Assembly: GCA_015501585.1 (NCBI GenBank)
Contig: JADNRY010000002.1
Location: forward strand, 248,001 to 312,000
Source: Rhodocollybia butyracea
Taxonomy: Eukaryota; Basidiomycota; Agaricomycetes; Agaricales; Omphalotaceae
Reading direction: 5' to 3'
Length of the DNA: 64,000 nucleotides
Position numbers and translations under genes: made by a program. Positions 11,970 through 23,011 of the stretch are shown one piece after another (the stretch's first letter is position 1; each line of letters starts with the position of its first letter). The notes below the pieces were generated by a model, which was not told where the DNA came from, did not search any database, and saw only the letters and a program-made list of their open reading frames with translations.

Positions 11970-14405
11970 ATGTCTGGGGTTATCCGTCGTGGACTGCCAT
12001 TATTCAGAGCCAACTCACGGCTCGGCACCAAGTCGCCCACCGCTCGGATGATACGATTTTCTAGCTCTAACACTAGCGCAACAACCAGTTCCACGTCTTT
12101 CCTTTCCTCTCGCACATTACTTACCTTGTCGGCTGCGTCATTGATCAGTGGATGTGCTGGATTCTTCTTTGGAACACGGGATACGGAAGACACCTCGAAA
12201 ATTCCTATCGTCCTTTCATCTAAGTACGCTTCACCACAAGAATGCGCTCAGGCTATCGCAGAACTGGAAAAGACATTTTCAGACGACAAAGATGCTGTAT
12301 CAACAAACCCAGATGATGTTGCAGCCCATGGGTTCTCGTCAAATGATTATCATCCCGGTAAGTATCTTATTACAGATCATCCGTTTCGAAAATAGTTACA
12401 GGTTTTCTAGGAATTTCACATAGTGTAGTTGTATACCCGGCCTCAACTGAAGACGTTGTGAAGGTGGTAAAGATTGCTACCAAGTACCGGATGCCCATTA
12501 CGGCCTATAGCGGGGCGACAAGCTTAGAGGGTCATTTCCGTGGGGTGCGTAAACTTAAACTTCATATTCTTTTGACCAGCTTTAGCTCAAGACCCAACAA
12601 TAGTTCCTATCCGGTAGTATATGCATTGACATGTCACGTATGGATCAAATCCTCGAGATACATGGTAATAGTCGATCTCCAGTCTTCGCGACGATGTGTT
12701 TATTCCCTAGCAGAGGCGGACTCTGATCTTGTATGTCAGCCGGGTGCTTGCTGGAGCGATATAAATGATACATTACGCGAAAAAGGCATGTTTTCTCGAG
12801 TGTAGAAATCAGTTTCTGTTGAGATTAATATCTGTTTCCAGGAATCCCTCTATTCTTCCCGGTGAGTTTTGCCAAAATCTGAAATATATTGATTCGCCTT
12901 CTCAAGCTTTCAAAACAGCTTGACCCAGCACCGTTAGCGACAATCGGCGGGATGTTGAGTACAGGTAGTCCAACTCACTGGAGCCAGTGAAACTTCCGCT
13001 CATGTAAATCTACAGGCTGCAGCGGAACAAATGCCGTTAGATATGGGACTGGCAAGGCCGAATGGTTCTTGAACGCTGTTGGTGGTCCTATATTGTTTGA
13101 TCTGGGTTTCGACTGATATAGTGAGTACGTAGACTGTTGTTTTGCCATCCGGAGAGGTGATCAAGACACGCCAAAGGTCACGGAAGTCGTCCGCAGGCTT
13201 CGATACTACCAAATTGTTCATAGGAGCTGAAGGTACGCTCGGAATTATAACGGAAGGTAAACACTGAGCTTTCACTTCCCGACTCCGAGGACGCTAATCC
13301 TTTTTTTCTATCAGTTACAATTCGCTTGACTCCCGTGCTTCCGACTTCTGTGGCCGTAGTCCATTTCCCCGACGTTCGAAAAGCAACAGAGGCCGTTCGA
13401 GACGTGATGCTCACAGGCGTTGGAATCCGTACGTCTTTGACACGCAATGTTCATATCGTTTTATGGGCTGATCTTTCTTTAGAATGTGTTGAACTTGTGG
13501 ATGACCTTGCTATCAGAGCTTTAAACAAGTACGGCCAAAGTGGCGTCACCTGGCCTGAAAACGACACCCTGTTTTTCAAGTTTCAAGGACACAACAAGGA
13601 GTCACTAATGGAATCAGGCCGAGTTGTGAAAGAAATCGTAACGAAACACGGAGGATTCGGGTTCCAGTATGCCAAAGACGACGAACAAGCTCATGAATTT
13701 TGGGAAACTAGAAAGAATGGTCTATATTCTGTCTTGGCGATGGTCCCAGGTGCAAAGGGCTGGACTACTGACGTGTGCGTACCGGTATCGAAGTTACCTG
13801 AGCTCGTGTACGAAACCAAGAAGGACATTCAATCGAGTAATTTAGTAGCTCCAATGGCTGGGCATGTTGGGGATGGTAGGTTTCCGACGACCCCATAATG
13901 AAGTGATATTCAATGATTTTGTAGGTAATTTCCATGCTGTGCTTTTGACGAGTAAGTAAAACTAGTGTTGAGCAATCTTTTCCGCCTACTAAAAACACAC
14001 AGGTAACGACGCCGAAGTGGAAGTTGCCAAGCAAGTAATCTCAAGGATGGTTCATAGAGCAATCGCATTAGATGGAACATGTAAGATTAAAGCTACCCCG
14101 TTTTCCTTTTGGCTAACGCACCCATAGGCACAGGTAGAGTTGTCTGCTAGCCTGTACTGCCTGTACTGAGCGCAATTTACTGAACGTTCCCTAGGGGAAC
14201 ATGGTGTCGGTATTGGAAAAAAGCAGTACTTAGTGGAAGAGCTCGGGCAGGGTACCGTGGAACTCATGAAAACAGTGAAGCAGGCGATTGACCCAATGAA
14301 TCTTTTTAATCCCGGCAAGGTAAGGTCGAACTTTTTACTCTCTGGACGCGATTAACTCTGTGCGTTTAGTTGTACCCCGACAACACTCCCCAGAAAAGGA
14401 ATTAA
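11970..14405 (+). CDS. DLD1: D-lactate dehydrogenase (cytochrome), mitochondrial
   Basis: Fifteen exons (11970-12357, 12411-12544, 12604-12664, 12711-12785, 12842-12861, 12919-12964, 13016-13077, 13133-13256, 13315-13428, 13483-13875, 13925-13951, 14003-14080, 14128-14133, 14195-14319, 14370-14405) give 562 residues. The enzyme oxidises D-lactate to pyruvate with FAD and passes electrons to cytochrome c in the mitochondrial intermembrane space. An Arg/Ser-rich presequence is followed by one hydrophobic segment (about 45-65). Then comes the FAD-binding domain ([32 protein letters not shown]) and the FAD-oxidase C-terminal domain ([36 protein letters not shown]). Two features are odd: intron 4 appears to be GC-AG (donor at 12786), and exon 13 is only 6 nt. 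The gene converges on the decarboxylase gene with 68 bp between stop codons. The start codon follows a TATAAA at 11924-11929. Confidence 0.93.
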
Positions 14406-14473
14406 TCTGATATTACACCTGCTACCGTTCATCCAAGATTGAATAAATAAATAAGGTAGTTTCGGAATATTTA

Positions 14474-16196
14474 TCAAGCAGTCGGGGTGGTCCCAAGGGA
14501 ACTACCGACCTGACAAGATGATTTAGTAATATTAGAGATTGTTTTACTCGTTCATCACATACCTTGACCAAGGTCTCAATAGGTTCTTCAGAGTTCTTCA
14601 CCAAATCCTGATCAAACTCTATAACGCCCTTGGGGAATACAGCAACAATTGTGCTTCCACCATATGCAAAGCACCCTAGTTCTTCACCCCTCTTCACCTC
14701 GGTGCCTTTTTCTGCGCCTTTGGTCCAAACAATGCTCCCGACAAGTAAAGCACCGATGGCTACAAATGCTACGCGTTTACCAGTAGCAGTGTGTGTGAGA
14801 TACAGGATGGACCTGACGTTTGCGGTGAAGACGTCAAATTCGGGTTCATTCACCGCTTGCGGGTTAACTGGAAATTAAATAAAAATGTGCCTCAAGAAGA
14901 GCATTAAGGCGAAATGACCTGTGTAGTACTGTCCGGGTACATGAGTTACGTCACCCACAACTCCTGGAATGTAAATGAGAATGTGTGTGAAGAGCAACAG
15001 AAAGACAAATCACCGTCGATGGGACAATGAAAACGATGATAGTCAGCGGGAGCTAGGCGGAAGATAGCTACGGATGATCCATCGAATTCAATAGCAGTGG
15101 GAGAGTTAGTAGGAACTTGAAGCAGTGTTGAGATACTGAACTGTCCGCCTTTAATCCTACGAACAAATCGGTATACAACTTCGAAAATCGAGGTTGGGTG
15201 CGTACCAGAATTGTTTCGCAAGGTCAATAGTGGGATAGACAGTCAGGCGACAGTCGGCAGCACTACAGATTCCCCGCGGGTTATCGAGTTTCTGAACTGG
15301 TCGGGCATTAGGCTTGAGCTTGCTGCAGATCAGATACAGATCAGATACTTGAGTGGAACACGCCACATCAGACTGTTAGCGGACTAACCGAGAAAAGAAA
15401 TCATTAAAGCAGCTATACTTCGTGATATCGGGTTCGAGAAGCTCGTTCAAATCAAGCGAATAGGTTTTGACAAAGGAAGGGATAGATTTGGCGGATTCTG
15501 GACTGTCATATATCTTTCCTTGCTGATATTAACAGTGTTAAATTAAGAAATTAGTTGAAAGATACAACACGCACCTTGACTGACTGCTCCTGAAGTAGAT
15601 GCTCCACAGATTTATAGTGAAGAATTGTTTCCTGGGCGGTACCATAGAATAGTAGGTGCATGCCAATCCTAAAAGGCGTTCAGATACTGAACGCACAAAT
15701 GAGATTGTGCAAGTACCTAGCGTAAATAGGCATCGATTCGAAGATTTTTTCTTGCGTGTCTCGAATAGCCACAAAATTGCCGATATGATAGCTTGCAGCC
15801 AGTTTCTCAACACCAGGTATCATCTTATGGATCCAAGGAACCTCGAAGATATTCTTTCCGTGCATATGAATATTGAGGCTAACATCGTGATTGGACTCTA
15901 TCGATTTATCGGACCAGAGATGTGTAAAGTGGAGAACCGTAGCGTATGGAAATTAATCCTTACCTGAATGGGAAACCATGCTCTCGAGGCCTCTGGCTAC
16001 ATGTTCATTCTGAGCGTCGGGCATGTTGTTGACGCCGGGTCGCATATTCTCTACAGGTTTGTCGGTTACTTCATGATGAAAGAGATGCATGGCGCAGGGA
16101 TCACTATGAGAAGAAGAATTCGGGTGCAAAATTGCTCGTATGAAGCGAGGAAGAGAGAGACCTGAAAACACCATCAATTTGTGCCATTGATATCAT
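14474..16196 (-). CDS. PSD: Phosphatidylserine decarboxylase
   Basis: Ten exons on the minus strand (16196-16162, 16103-15964, 15897-15717, 15668-15575, 15522-15389, 15322-15206, 15156-15014, 14963-14919, 14867-14563, 14509-14474) give 409 residues. The enzyme converts phosphatidylserine to phosphatidylethanolamine using a pyruvoyl group made by self-cleavage. Visible family blocks are ADCRLTVYPTID, IKGGQFSIS, LAPADYHRFHCPIDG, GQYYTVNPQAVNE and the self-cleavage site YGGST (Ser368 would become the pyruvoyl group). The C-terminus VGSSLGTTPTA is typical. There is no long N-terminal transit sequence or C2 domain, so this is a short form. GGST rather than LGST at the cleavage site resembles the PSD2-type group more than the mitochondrial PSD1 type. 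A second in-frame ATG lies at 16187. Confidence 0.92.
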
Positions 16197-16451
16197 TGTG
16201 AATTTGGTCGTTGGAGACCTGACACAGCCTCACCCCTTATTTGGAGTGAGGGCGCCGGCGCAGATTCTGCCGGCATCAGCATGCATATTCAATATCCCGA
16301 TTGAAATATTGGTTGTATACTTGACTTTTGGAGTAGCGGAGCAAGTTGGCGAAGCTCATAAAGGTTGGAACACGCGGAACCCATAAATATATCCTTACTA
16401 AAATACTGTTAAATACAACTGGAAACTAAAGGCTCATATAATCGAGCGCGT

Positions 16452-18119
16452 TCAGGCAGAAACAAGGTCAGGATTTGAAGTATCAGAACCTACAAGCTCT
16501 TCGTCACTGTTTTGCCTATCCAGATCTAAACGCCGTGCTACAGGGTCCATGTCTGCGCCACCAAAGTCCGCATAGATCATAGCGGATACAGTAACCGAAG
16601 CGGCTCTGAATGTGAAGTTCGTGTTCGCATGACCATCGCCTTCACCGATTGCAGCCGGTGAGTGTTTCGACTCCCATTCTCGCAAGTGTAGAAGAAGACG
16701 GGCAGTCAAAAGGCCAGATAGACTGGATAATGATCAGACGCACGCAACATATACGGTAGATAAACTCACGGAAGTAATAGAGCGTTTAGAAGACGCTGTG
16801 CGAATCCGTCCTAGAGAAGAGCTATCAACTTTTTTTGTGCGGGGAAAACATACTCTTCACGCACAGGTGCTTGCTACAGCCACAGAGGGAGTAAGCAGAC
16901 AATCTGCATCAGGCTTTCAGTGGAACTTACAAAGTTCAGAATGACGGCCGCAGTGGTGATTAAAGACATGACACTAATGCAGATACATCAGACCTTTCTG
17001 AGACCAGCGTAGAAAAAGTACCTGAAGTAAAAGATTCCTAAGGGAACGAGATCAAAGATTTGATCAGAATCAGCTTCGTATCGACGGACCTTGCTCGAAA
17101 AGCATATACTGGAATCCTTTCTTTCGCTCCTCCCAGCTTTGTCTATGGACTCTGAATGCTTGTATGCACCGAAAACTGTTTAAAATTGCCGAGGAGAACT
17201 CGAAGACGATCATTAGAATAGAAAGGAGATCATTGGCTTTGTTGTGGGGGAAGGGGGGTTAATAGTAAGACACTGGAGATGTGGCCGACGTTGGACAACA
17301 TACCGCTTCCCGAGATTAAAAATTCAGGATTATTGTACGATGGAAAGACAGAGGGGGTGCTTACATTGGTATAGTCGAGCTACCAGTACATCGAAGGCCT
17401 GGGACGTGGGCCTAGTAGCGGAATAAATAAGTGGTCCAATGTCATAAGTGGGCTGACAGAAGACCTCACAATATCTAATGCGATACAGATAACTCCTAGA
17501 ATGGACATGTAGACAAGAATAAGGCGATTTTTGCCCCAAACTGCCCAGGTTCGAGAAATGAATACAACTAGTGCGGACTTCGGTACACCACTTTGTTCGT
17601 GTAGTAAAAGAATAGGCGTACAAATGACAGCAGCGCGACCGAGTACACTCAGAGCCCCAATAAACTGATACCAGGTGTTGCAACTTGCAAATAGTGTGAG
17701 CATCAACGTCCGTGAATAGCTTAGACCTCACTTTTCGGTTAACTCCCCCGAAATGGCCAAAAGGTACAGAATGTTCGCCAAAAGAGCATAACGGCAAAGC
17801 ACGTAGAGAAACGTCGACAGTCGAATTTTTGAGGTCCAGAGGTACTGCACTTCCATAGGAAATGTTAAAGCGTAATCTAATAATGTTGGCTTAACAAAGG
17901 GCCGCGGACAGCACGACAAAGATACATACCATACCAGATGAGGGCTAAGAGACGTGCTCAGTGAACGCAACGGGGAGGTGACTGGAAGTATTGGAAGCAA
18001 GAACTATACCTATGCTAGCCCATTGAATATCGAATTCTAAGTAGCTGGGTCTATGTCAGAACAGAAGCATGGCATGATGAGACACTGGAGACATACTGCG
18101 TAGCAGCTTTACTAACCAT
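16452..18119 (-). CDS. DUF6533-like seven-helix membrane protein (copy 1)
   Basis: Fourteen exons are needed: 18119-18097, 18050-18010, 17944-17930, 17876-17732, 17683-17622, 17567-17470, 17411-17365, 17305-17304 (2 nt), 17236-17090, 17037-17022, 16973-16931, 16873-16865 (9 nt), 16810-16770 and 16722-16452. They total 960 nt (319 residues). The DUF6533 signature is clear: WYDYALTFPMEVQYLW, LYVLCRYALLANILYLLAI, WYQFIGALSVLGRAAVI, RTWAVWGKNRLILVYMSILG, then later helices and SGLLTARLLLHLREWE near the C-terminus. These basidiomycete proteins look like seven-helix receptors but have no assigned role. A hydrophilic tail follows the last helix. A paralogue of matching exon design lies at 23012-24626 on the other strand. 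Confidence 0.85.
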
Positions 18120-19618
18120 AGTAAACGGATGTGAAGGTACAGTAAACGAACCTCATTTTTCAACTAAATATGGAGATTTCAGAGGGGCCCATTGGCTGGT
18201 TCTATTAACATCCGTGCATCTCGCAACCAGTGCGTTAAATCTCAAGGATTTAGGGATGTAAAAAGAACCAGTGATGTCAAAAAAACTAAGTTCGCAACTA
18301 TCATCATCATGGTGGACAATCAAGTGAACTGTACTCGTACCAGCTAGTAGGCTCCATAACGACGGTAAGCGCACTTGGGGGATGCTAGATTGGGAGATGA
18401 TATGTCGATCTAGAGCAGAGTATTCGTATTCAACGACAAACCTTGTCGACTGAGTTGAGGGGACTGCTTTCGTACTAGATCAGGACAAGAAAAAAAGACT
18501 TGCTGTTACTATGAGCGAAAATCGCTCAACCAAGGTTCACGATTAGGTTTAGAAAGTGAATGGCGCAGCAGCCTAATAGCCCTCGTTCAAGTTCGGGTGT
18601 TCTGTAGAATCCATCGAATTGCGATGATCATGGATATGTTGACGATGGGTGCTGCAACAGATGCCTAAGTAGAGATCATTGGTGGCGCTTGCCTGACATA
18701 TATGTACGGTTATTTAAGTCCTCACCTTAGAGTTTGAATGTTTGAACGATCTGGAAAGATGGACTGAGTTCGTTATAGTAACACTGGGGCCCGGGAAAGG
18801 TCAAGGACCAGCGCGGTTGATTTTCCACTTAACTAATGGCAGTGGTCAACGCATATAGGTCAGTCGCCACTGCCAGTCATGGCAAATGCGTTGAAGAAAT
18901 CAGCTCCGGTCTGGTATAACGTGCCGATCTACAGTGGCAGTGCACAGGCGCTACCGTCCCAATTCCGTCTTCAACCAAATCGTGATGGTCATCAGCTGTC
19001 ACCAGGATGCTTTTTCAGTCTGTACAATACTGAACGCTTCGTGATCTCTATCCAGTCCAAGATAAACTCTAGTGCACTCTCTGCTGGTCACGAAGCAGCA
19101 AATGGTCTGGAATGAGCACCTATCATAGTGCTTCGAAGATTGTACAAGCTCCGCGAATTCGGAATCTGTGATCTTCTTATCTTTCTTACATTCATCTCTT
19201 TTCCATCAGATCTCTTCGAATTCGTGTTTATGAAAATCATGCTCATAACCAGTATGATCACACTTACCTATGACTCTTTTCATTCGAGTGCTAGTCGGCT
19301 ATGATGAACGTGCAGTTATTCTGTAATGAACGCGTATATTTCGCGGTCCGCAGTTTCAGTCCGCATACAGAAAGCTAGCTGAAGTAGCTTAATCTGACTA
19401 GTGGACAGTGGAACGAACTCTTGATATGTATGATTGAACTGCCAGGGGACATTATAAATGTTGTTTCGTATGCGATAAGTATTGCAAACCGAATCCGACC
19501 ATAACAAACTTCTCGGTGCACAGAGGTTTTTGTCTCGCCATTGATCTGGGTATTGAGAAATAAGTGGTTATAGCTTATAAGTTACAGTAACTTTCTACAG
19601 TTGAAGCTTTTGTACACA
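18120..19618. other. Intergenic, no gene recognised
   Basis: About 1.5 kb without a supportable gene. The plus-strand frame at 18879-19115 and the minus-strand frame at 19316-19507 have no motifs or splice partners. Confidence 0.5.
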
Positions 19619-20517
19619 TCATGTCTGTTCCCGGTTCCTCCGGAATTCAGCAAGCATTTCTATACTGATCATCTTGAATCCCCATTTATCAGCGAAAGCC
19701 CTGCATTGGTCGCGTCTCATCATCCCTCCATTCGAATCCTCGTCCAGATCATTGACGAGTTCACAAAGGACACCAGCCTTGGGAAGATCTGTCAATCTAC
19801 AGAGATCAACCCCGGCTTCGGTGTGTCCGCGGCGAGTCAAGACCCCTCCGGGTCGCGCGCGAAGAGGCATAAGATGTCCTGGCCGAGTGAAATCCGAGGC
19901 AGTGGACGAGGAAGACGAAAGAGCGAATGCAGTGAGTGCTCGGTCATGCGCAGAAATACCAGTTGTTGTTCCTGCGAGCGAATCAGAGTGATATTCGGGC
20001 TCAGAGATGCGAGTCGAACAAACCGTGCTTGTAATCTGCGGATACTGTGTATGCTGTTCGGAGTGGATCTTGGTTTGCCTCGCCGACCATCATAGGAAGA
20101 TCAAGCTCTGCGAGCCGGTCACCAGGAAGAGCTATACAAATAAATCCGCTGAAAGACTGTTCAGAGTAGTATGACACCGGGTAAATATCGTTACCTCGTC
20201 CACCGAATCATGAATGCCATCTTTTCGGTCGTACAGTGGTGTCCAGCAATAATCAAATCCCCTTCGTTTTCTCGATTTTCATCATCCATTACCACAAGGA
20301 ATTCTCCGTCCTTGTATGCCTGCAAAGCATCTTCTATTGAATCAAACGAGAAATTTTTGCGGATTAAGGGATTCTGACTGAGCTTTGGGCGACCAGCTGT
20401 CTCTCGTTGCAGCTCAAAGTCGATTAGAGCTTGGGGTTGGGTAGTTTGCGTAGGCTGTTTTATTTCCTTTAATCCATTAGTGTGAGGGGTTGTAGACATG
20501 AGCGCTGTGGGAGACAT
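19619..20517 (-). CDS. RIB3: 3,4-dihydroxy-2-butanone 4-phosphate synthase
   Basis: Three exons (20517-20195, 20148-20024, 19971-19619) encode 266 residues. The enzyme converts ribulose 5-phosphate to the four-carbon precursor of the riboflavin xylene ring, plus formate, with Mg2+. The catalytic loop DENRENEGD is at residues 79-87. Other family blocks are [42 protein letters not shown] and [19 protein letters not shown]. It is the single-domain fungal form, not the bacterial fusion with GTP cyclohydrolase II. An N-terminal extension of about 55 residues (Thr/Gln-rich) precedes the domain. The frame is open to 20547, but the first ATG is at 20517. It sits between the two DUF6533-like genes and has no evident functional link to them. 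Confidence 0.95.
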
Positions 20518-22900
20518 GGGGAGATGTTTTTGGTAGAAGAGATTCAACTCGGACGTGAAAGTATTAAGCAGTTTCTTTAATACTTTACGTTGCTCAGCAA
20601 GGTCAAATTCTTAGCTAATTATGACCTAGTAAGCAGTATTACAATTTGCTACAAGATCTTACATAACGACATCATGTCATATTCTGTTAGCCGTGTGTTC
20701 GGTGGTGGTGTAGTCCGGACTGTCCTCGGGCTGAAATCGAAAGATATTGTGTTTGTAGAAACGTTATAGGAAGAGCTAGAAGTAGTCGCAAATTCGTCTC
20801 CCCAGCGAGCGTTGCATTAGATAAGAGTCTCTTATATTAACACGAGTCTAAGAGCATGTGAAAGGCTAAAGTAAATGGTGATGTATAATATCAGAAGTTG
20901 AGTGAAAGATTTAAGCAGAAGGAGAGGCAGTGTATGAAGGGGGGAAGGGATGGTGAAAAGGAGGAGGAGGAGGGAGGGGAAAGAGGGACAGTGAGGAGGC
21001 ATATGTATGGCGACAGAGTTTCTTTGCATTTCGAACATACATTCGATATGGGGAGAGCCATGTCAGTACTCCTGGGTGACCGGTGAAGGGAGAGAGGAAA
21101 AGGACAGCGCAGCGTCTGTACTTCTGAAATATAAGGTGGCATGTTTGGCGTCCACATATCATTGGCAGGAGTGTCGAGGCGGAGTTTGGCAAATAAAATG
21201 AATATAACAGCACGATCACGAGTAAGTGTAATTGATGGTGTACACTGTATCGGGAGGAGAGGTGGTGAGACGGCCATTCCGTTTTGGGTGTGGATGGGTC
21301 TGGTACAATTTGTTCGATCGAACCGTCCGTGCGCGCAAGTTCCATTGAGTGGGTGTGGCTTTGTTTTCGTCTCGGCTTAGAAGTAGATGTGTCGGGTCTA
21401 CAGTACGATGTGCTTCGCGGAATCGCTGTTAAATATTACTTAAATAAATCGAAAATCAATGATAGAGTGAAATTGATACCGCCGCTATGGATATCTGAAG
21501 ACAAAAGAATTTGTGACAAAACGGTATATAGCCGGGCATCTGCATCAAGTATCGAGGGATAAATGGAAACCATTTGGATGTTTTACGGAGTGTTTGAACG
21601 GTCTTTCGGAAACTGATATCCTTGGTATCTTGGTATCATAGCTTAGTAGGCTTGTCGCTTATCACTCACTGTCCTAAAACAAATTCCAGATCTTGAGTCG
21701 CAACACTGTCTTTCCAGGGTGCGTGCGGAGCAAGAAGAACCCAAGCGAAAGCACTTCGGATTGACTGGGTAGATAACACATCAAGCTCCCAGGGAGGTAA
21801 TAGCTTGTCGTCGTCGAACATAATGAAAATTCAATGAAAGGTCTGCTAGCATTGAAGCGCTCGTGACGCTATATGAAAATTCTTATGTAAACTCCTCTCC
21901 TAACACCTTTCATCCTCCATGGGTGCATACATAAGTACAATTTAAAACGTTCAAGTTCAACTCAGAGGTTGAAGCTTGAAGTTGTACATACTCTTTCTGC
22001 CATCACTGATATCCTCCTAATCAGTTGCGATTGCCCCTGTGTTTCGGCTCACGGGTATTTAGAGTTACCGGACCTTCAGATTCGTTTTTTGTTGCAGATT
22101 TGTTGTCTGCCAGGCGTCGTATTTAACAGCCTGGTTCATCCGGCATCTTCGAACATGACGAGGGCAGCATTCAGCATTCATAGTAAGTATGTGCTAACTG
22201 TAGAACTCAAGCCAGAAAATGGCGTCGTCGCTCCTTTAAACAGGCGGTCATCCTGATGTTGACGTGGAACTTCAAGCCATCTTTGAGAATCAAGTAGCAT
22301 TGATTCGGAAAAGATTCCATCGTCCGCGGTGACAGTACTGTGACAGTCTGGACTCTGAGCCATTAAGTATTTACAGTTTACAAGTTGATCATTGTGATTG
22401 GTTGCTTGGGAAGGGGTCGATTACCAGGCAACCCTGCATCTCCGACTCTGGTTTGAGAGGAGAAGGCAGGGAAGGGCCTCGGGAGTTGGTATGCGCTACC
22501 GTCTTCCATCTGCTCCCGAACGCGTCATTGAATACCTTCAGCACATTAACTGAAAAGGTACCCGACAAGCGTGCCGTTATCAAGGGAATCACCCACAGCA
22601 GCTATCTTTGACTGGGGCAAGGCATTCTTTAGGCTGTTTCAGCCCTCGTCGTACATTCAACTACAGCCCTTCTCAAGCTATCGCGGTAAGCCCTTGGAAA
22701 CCAAGAAGCTCGGTTCCCCAACTAAAACGTATGATTGTAGCCCCAAGATAGACATCAAACGGTCCCTCCCCTGCATGTGAGGATATTCAAGTATTTCAAA
22801 TGTCCATGGCTTCAATGCAATGCTTATAATGCAATTCAATCGCTCAAGAGTTTAGTTGTTAGAACTTAGAAGGCTGTTGGTTGCAAGGATCGCGTTTCGA
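20518..22900. other. Gene-poor interval including a purine-rich tract
   Basis: No gene is supported in about 2.4 kb. Plus-strand 20918-20999 is strongly purine-rich (runs such as GGAGGAGGAGGGAGGGG), meaning CT-rich on the strand of RIB3, about 400 bp upstream of its start. It may be promoter or leader sequence or a simple repeat. The short frames at 21141-21562 and 22389-22780 lack motifs. Confidence 0.5.
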
Positions 22901-22909
22901 TATATAAAG
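22901..22909 (+). promoter_or_regulatory. Candidate TATA box
   Basis: TATATAAAG lies 103 bp upstream of the ATG at 23012 and is followed by CT-rich sequence. It is a plausible core promoter for the second DUF6533-like gene. Confidence 0.4.
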
Positions 22910-23011
22910 GGTGAGATTGCCAGTGAGTAGACTCTGCCCCTCCTTCCGCTGCATAAAATCTGTGTAAAATATTTGCCGCTGGGCTCCCTCTGACCTTTCT
23001 CAGCAGTGCTG

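Noticed and set aside
11591..12193. 200-codon minus-strand frame
   Set aside because: Opposite-strand shadow of the first exon of D-lactate dehydrogenase.
21007..21562. Overlapping plus-strand frames downstream of the purine tract
   Set aside because: No motifs, incompatible with each other, no splice logic.
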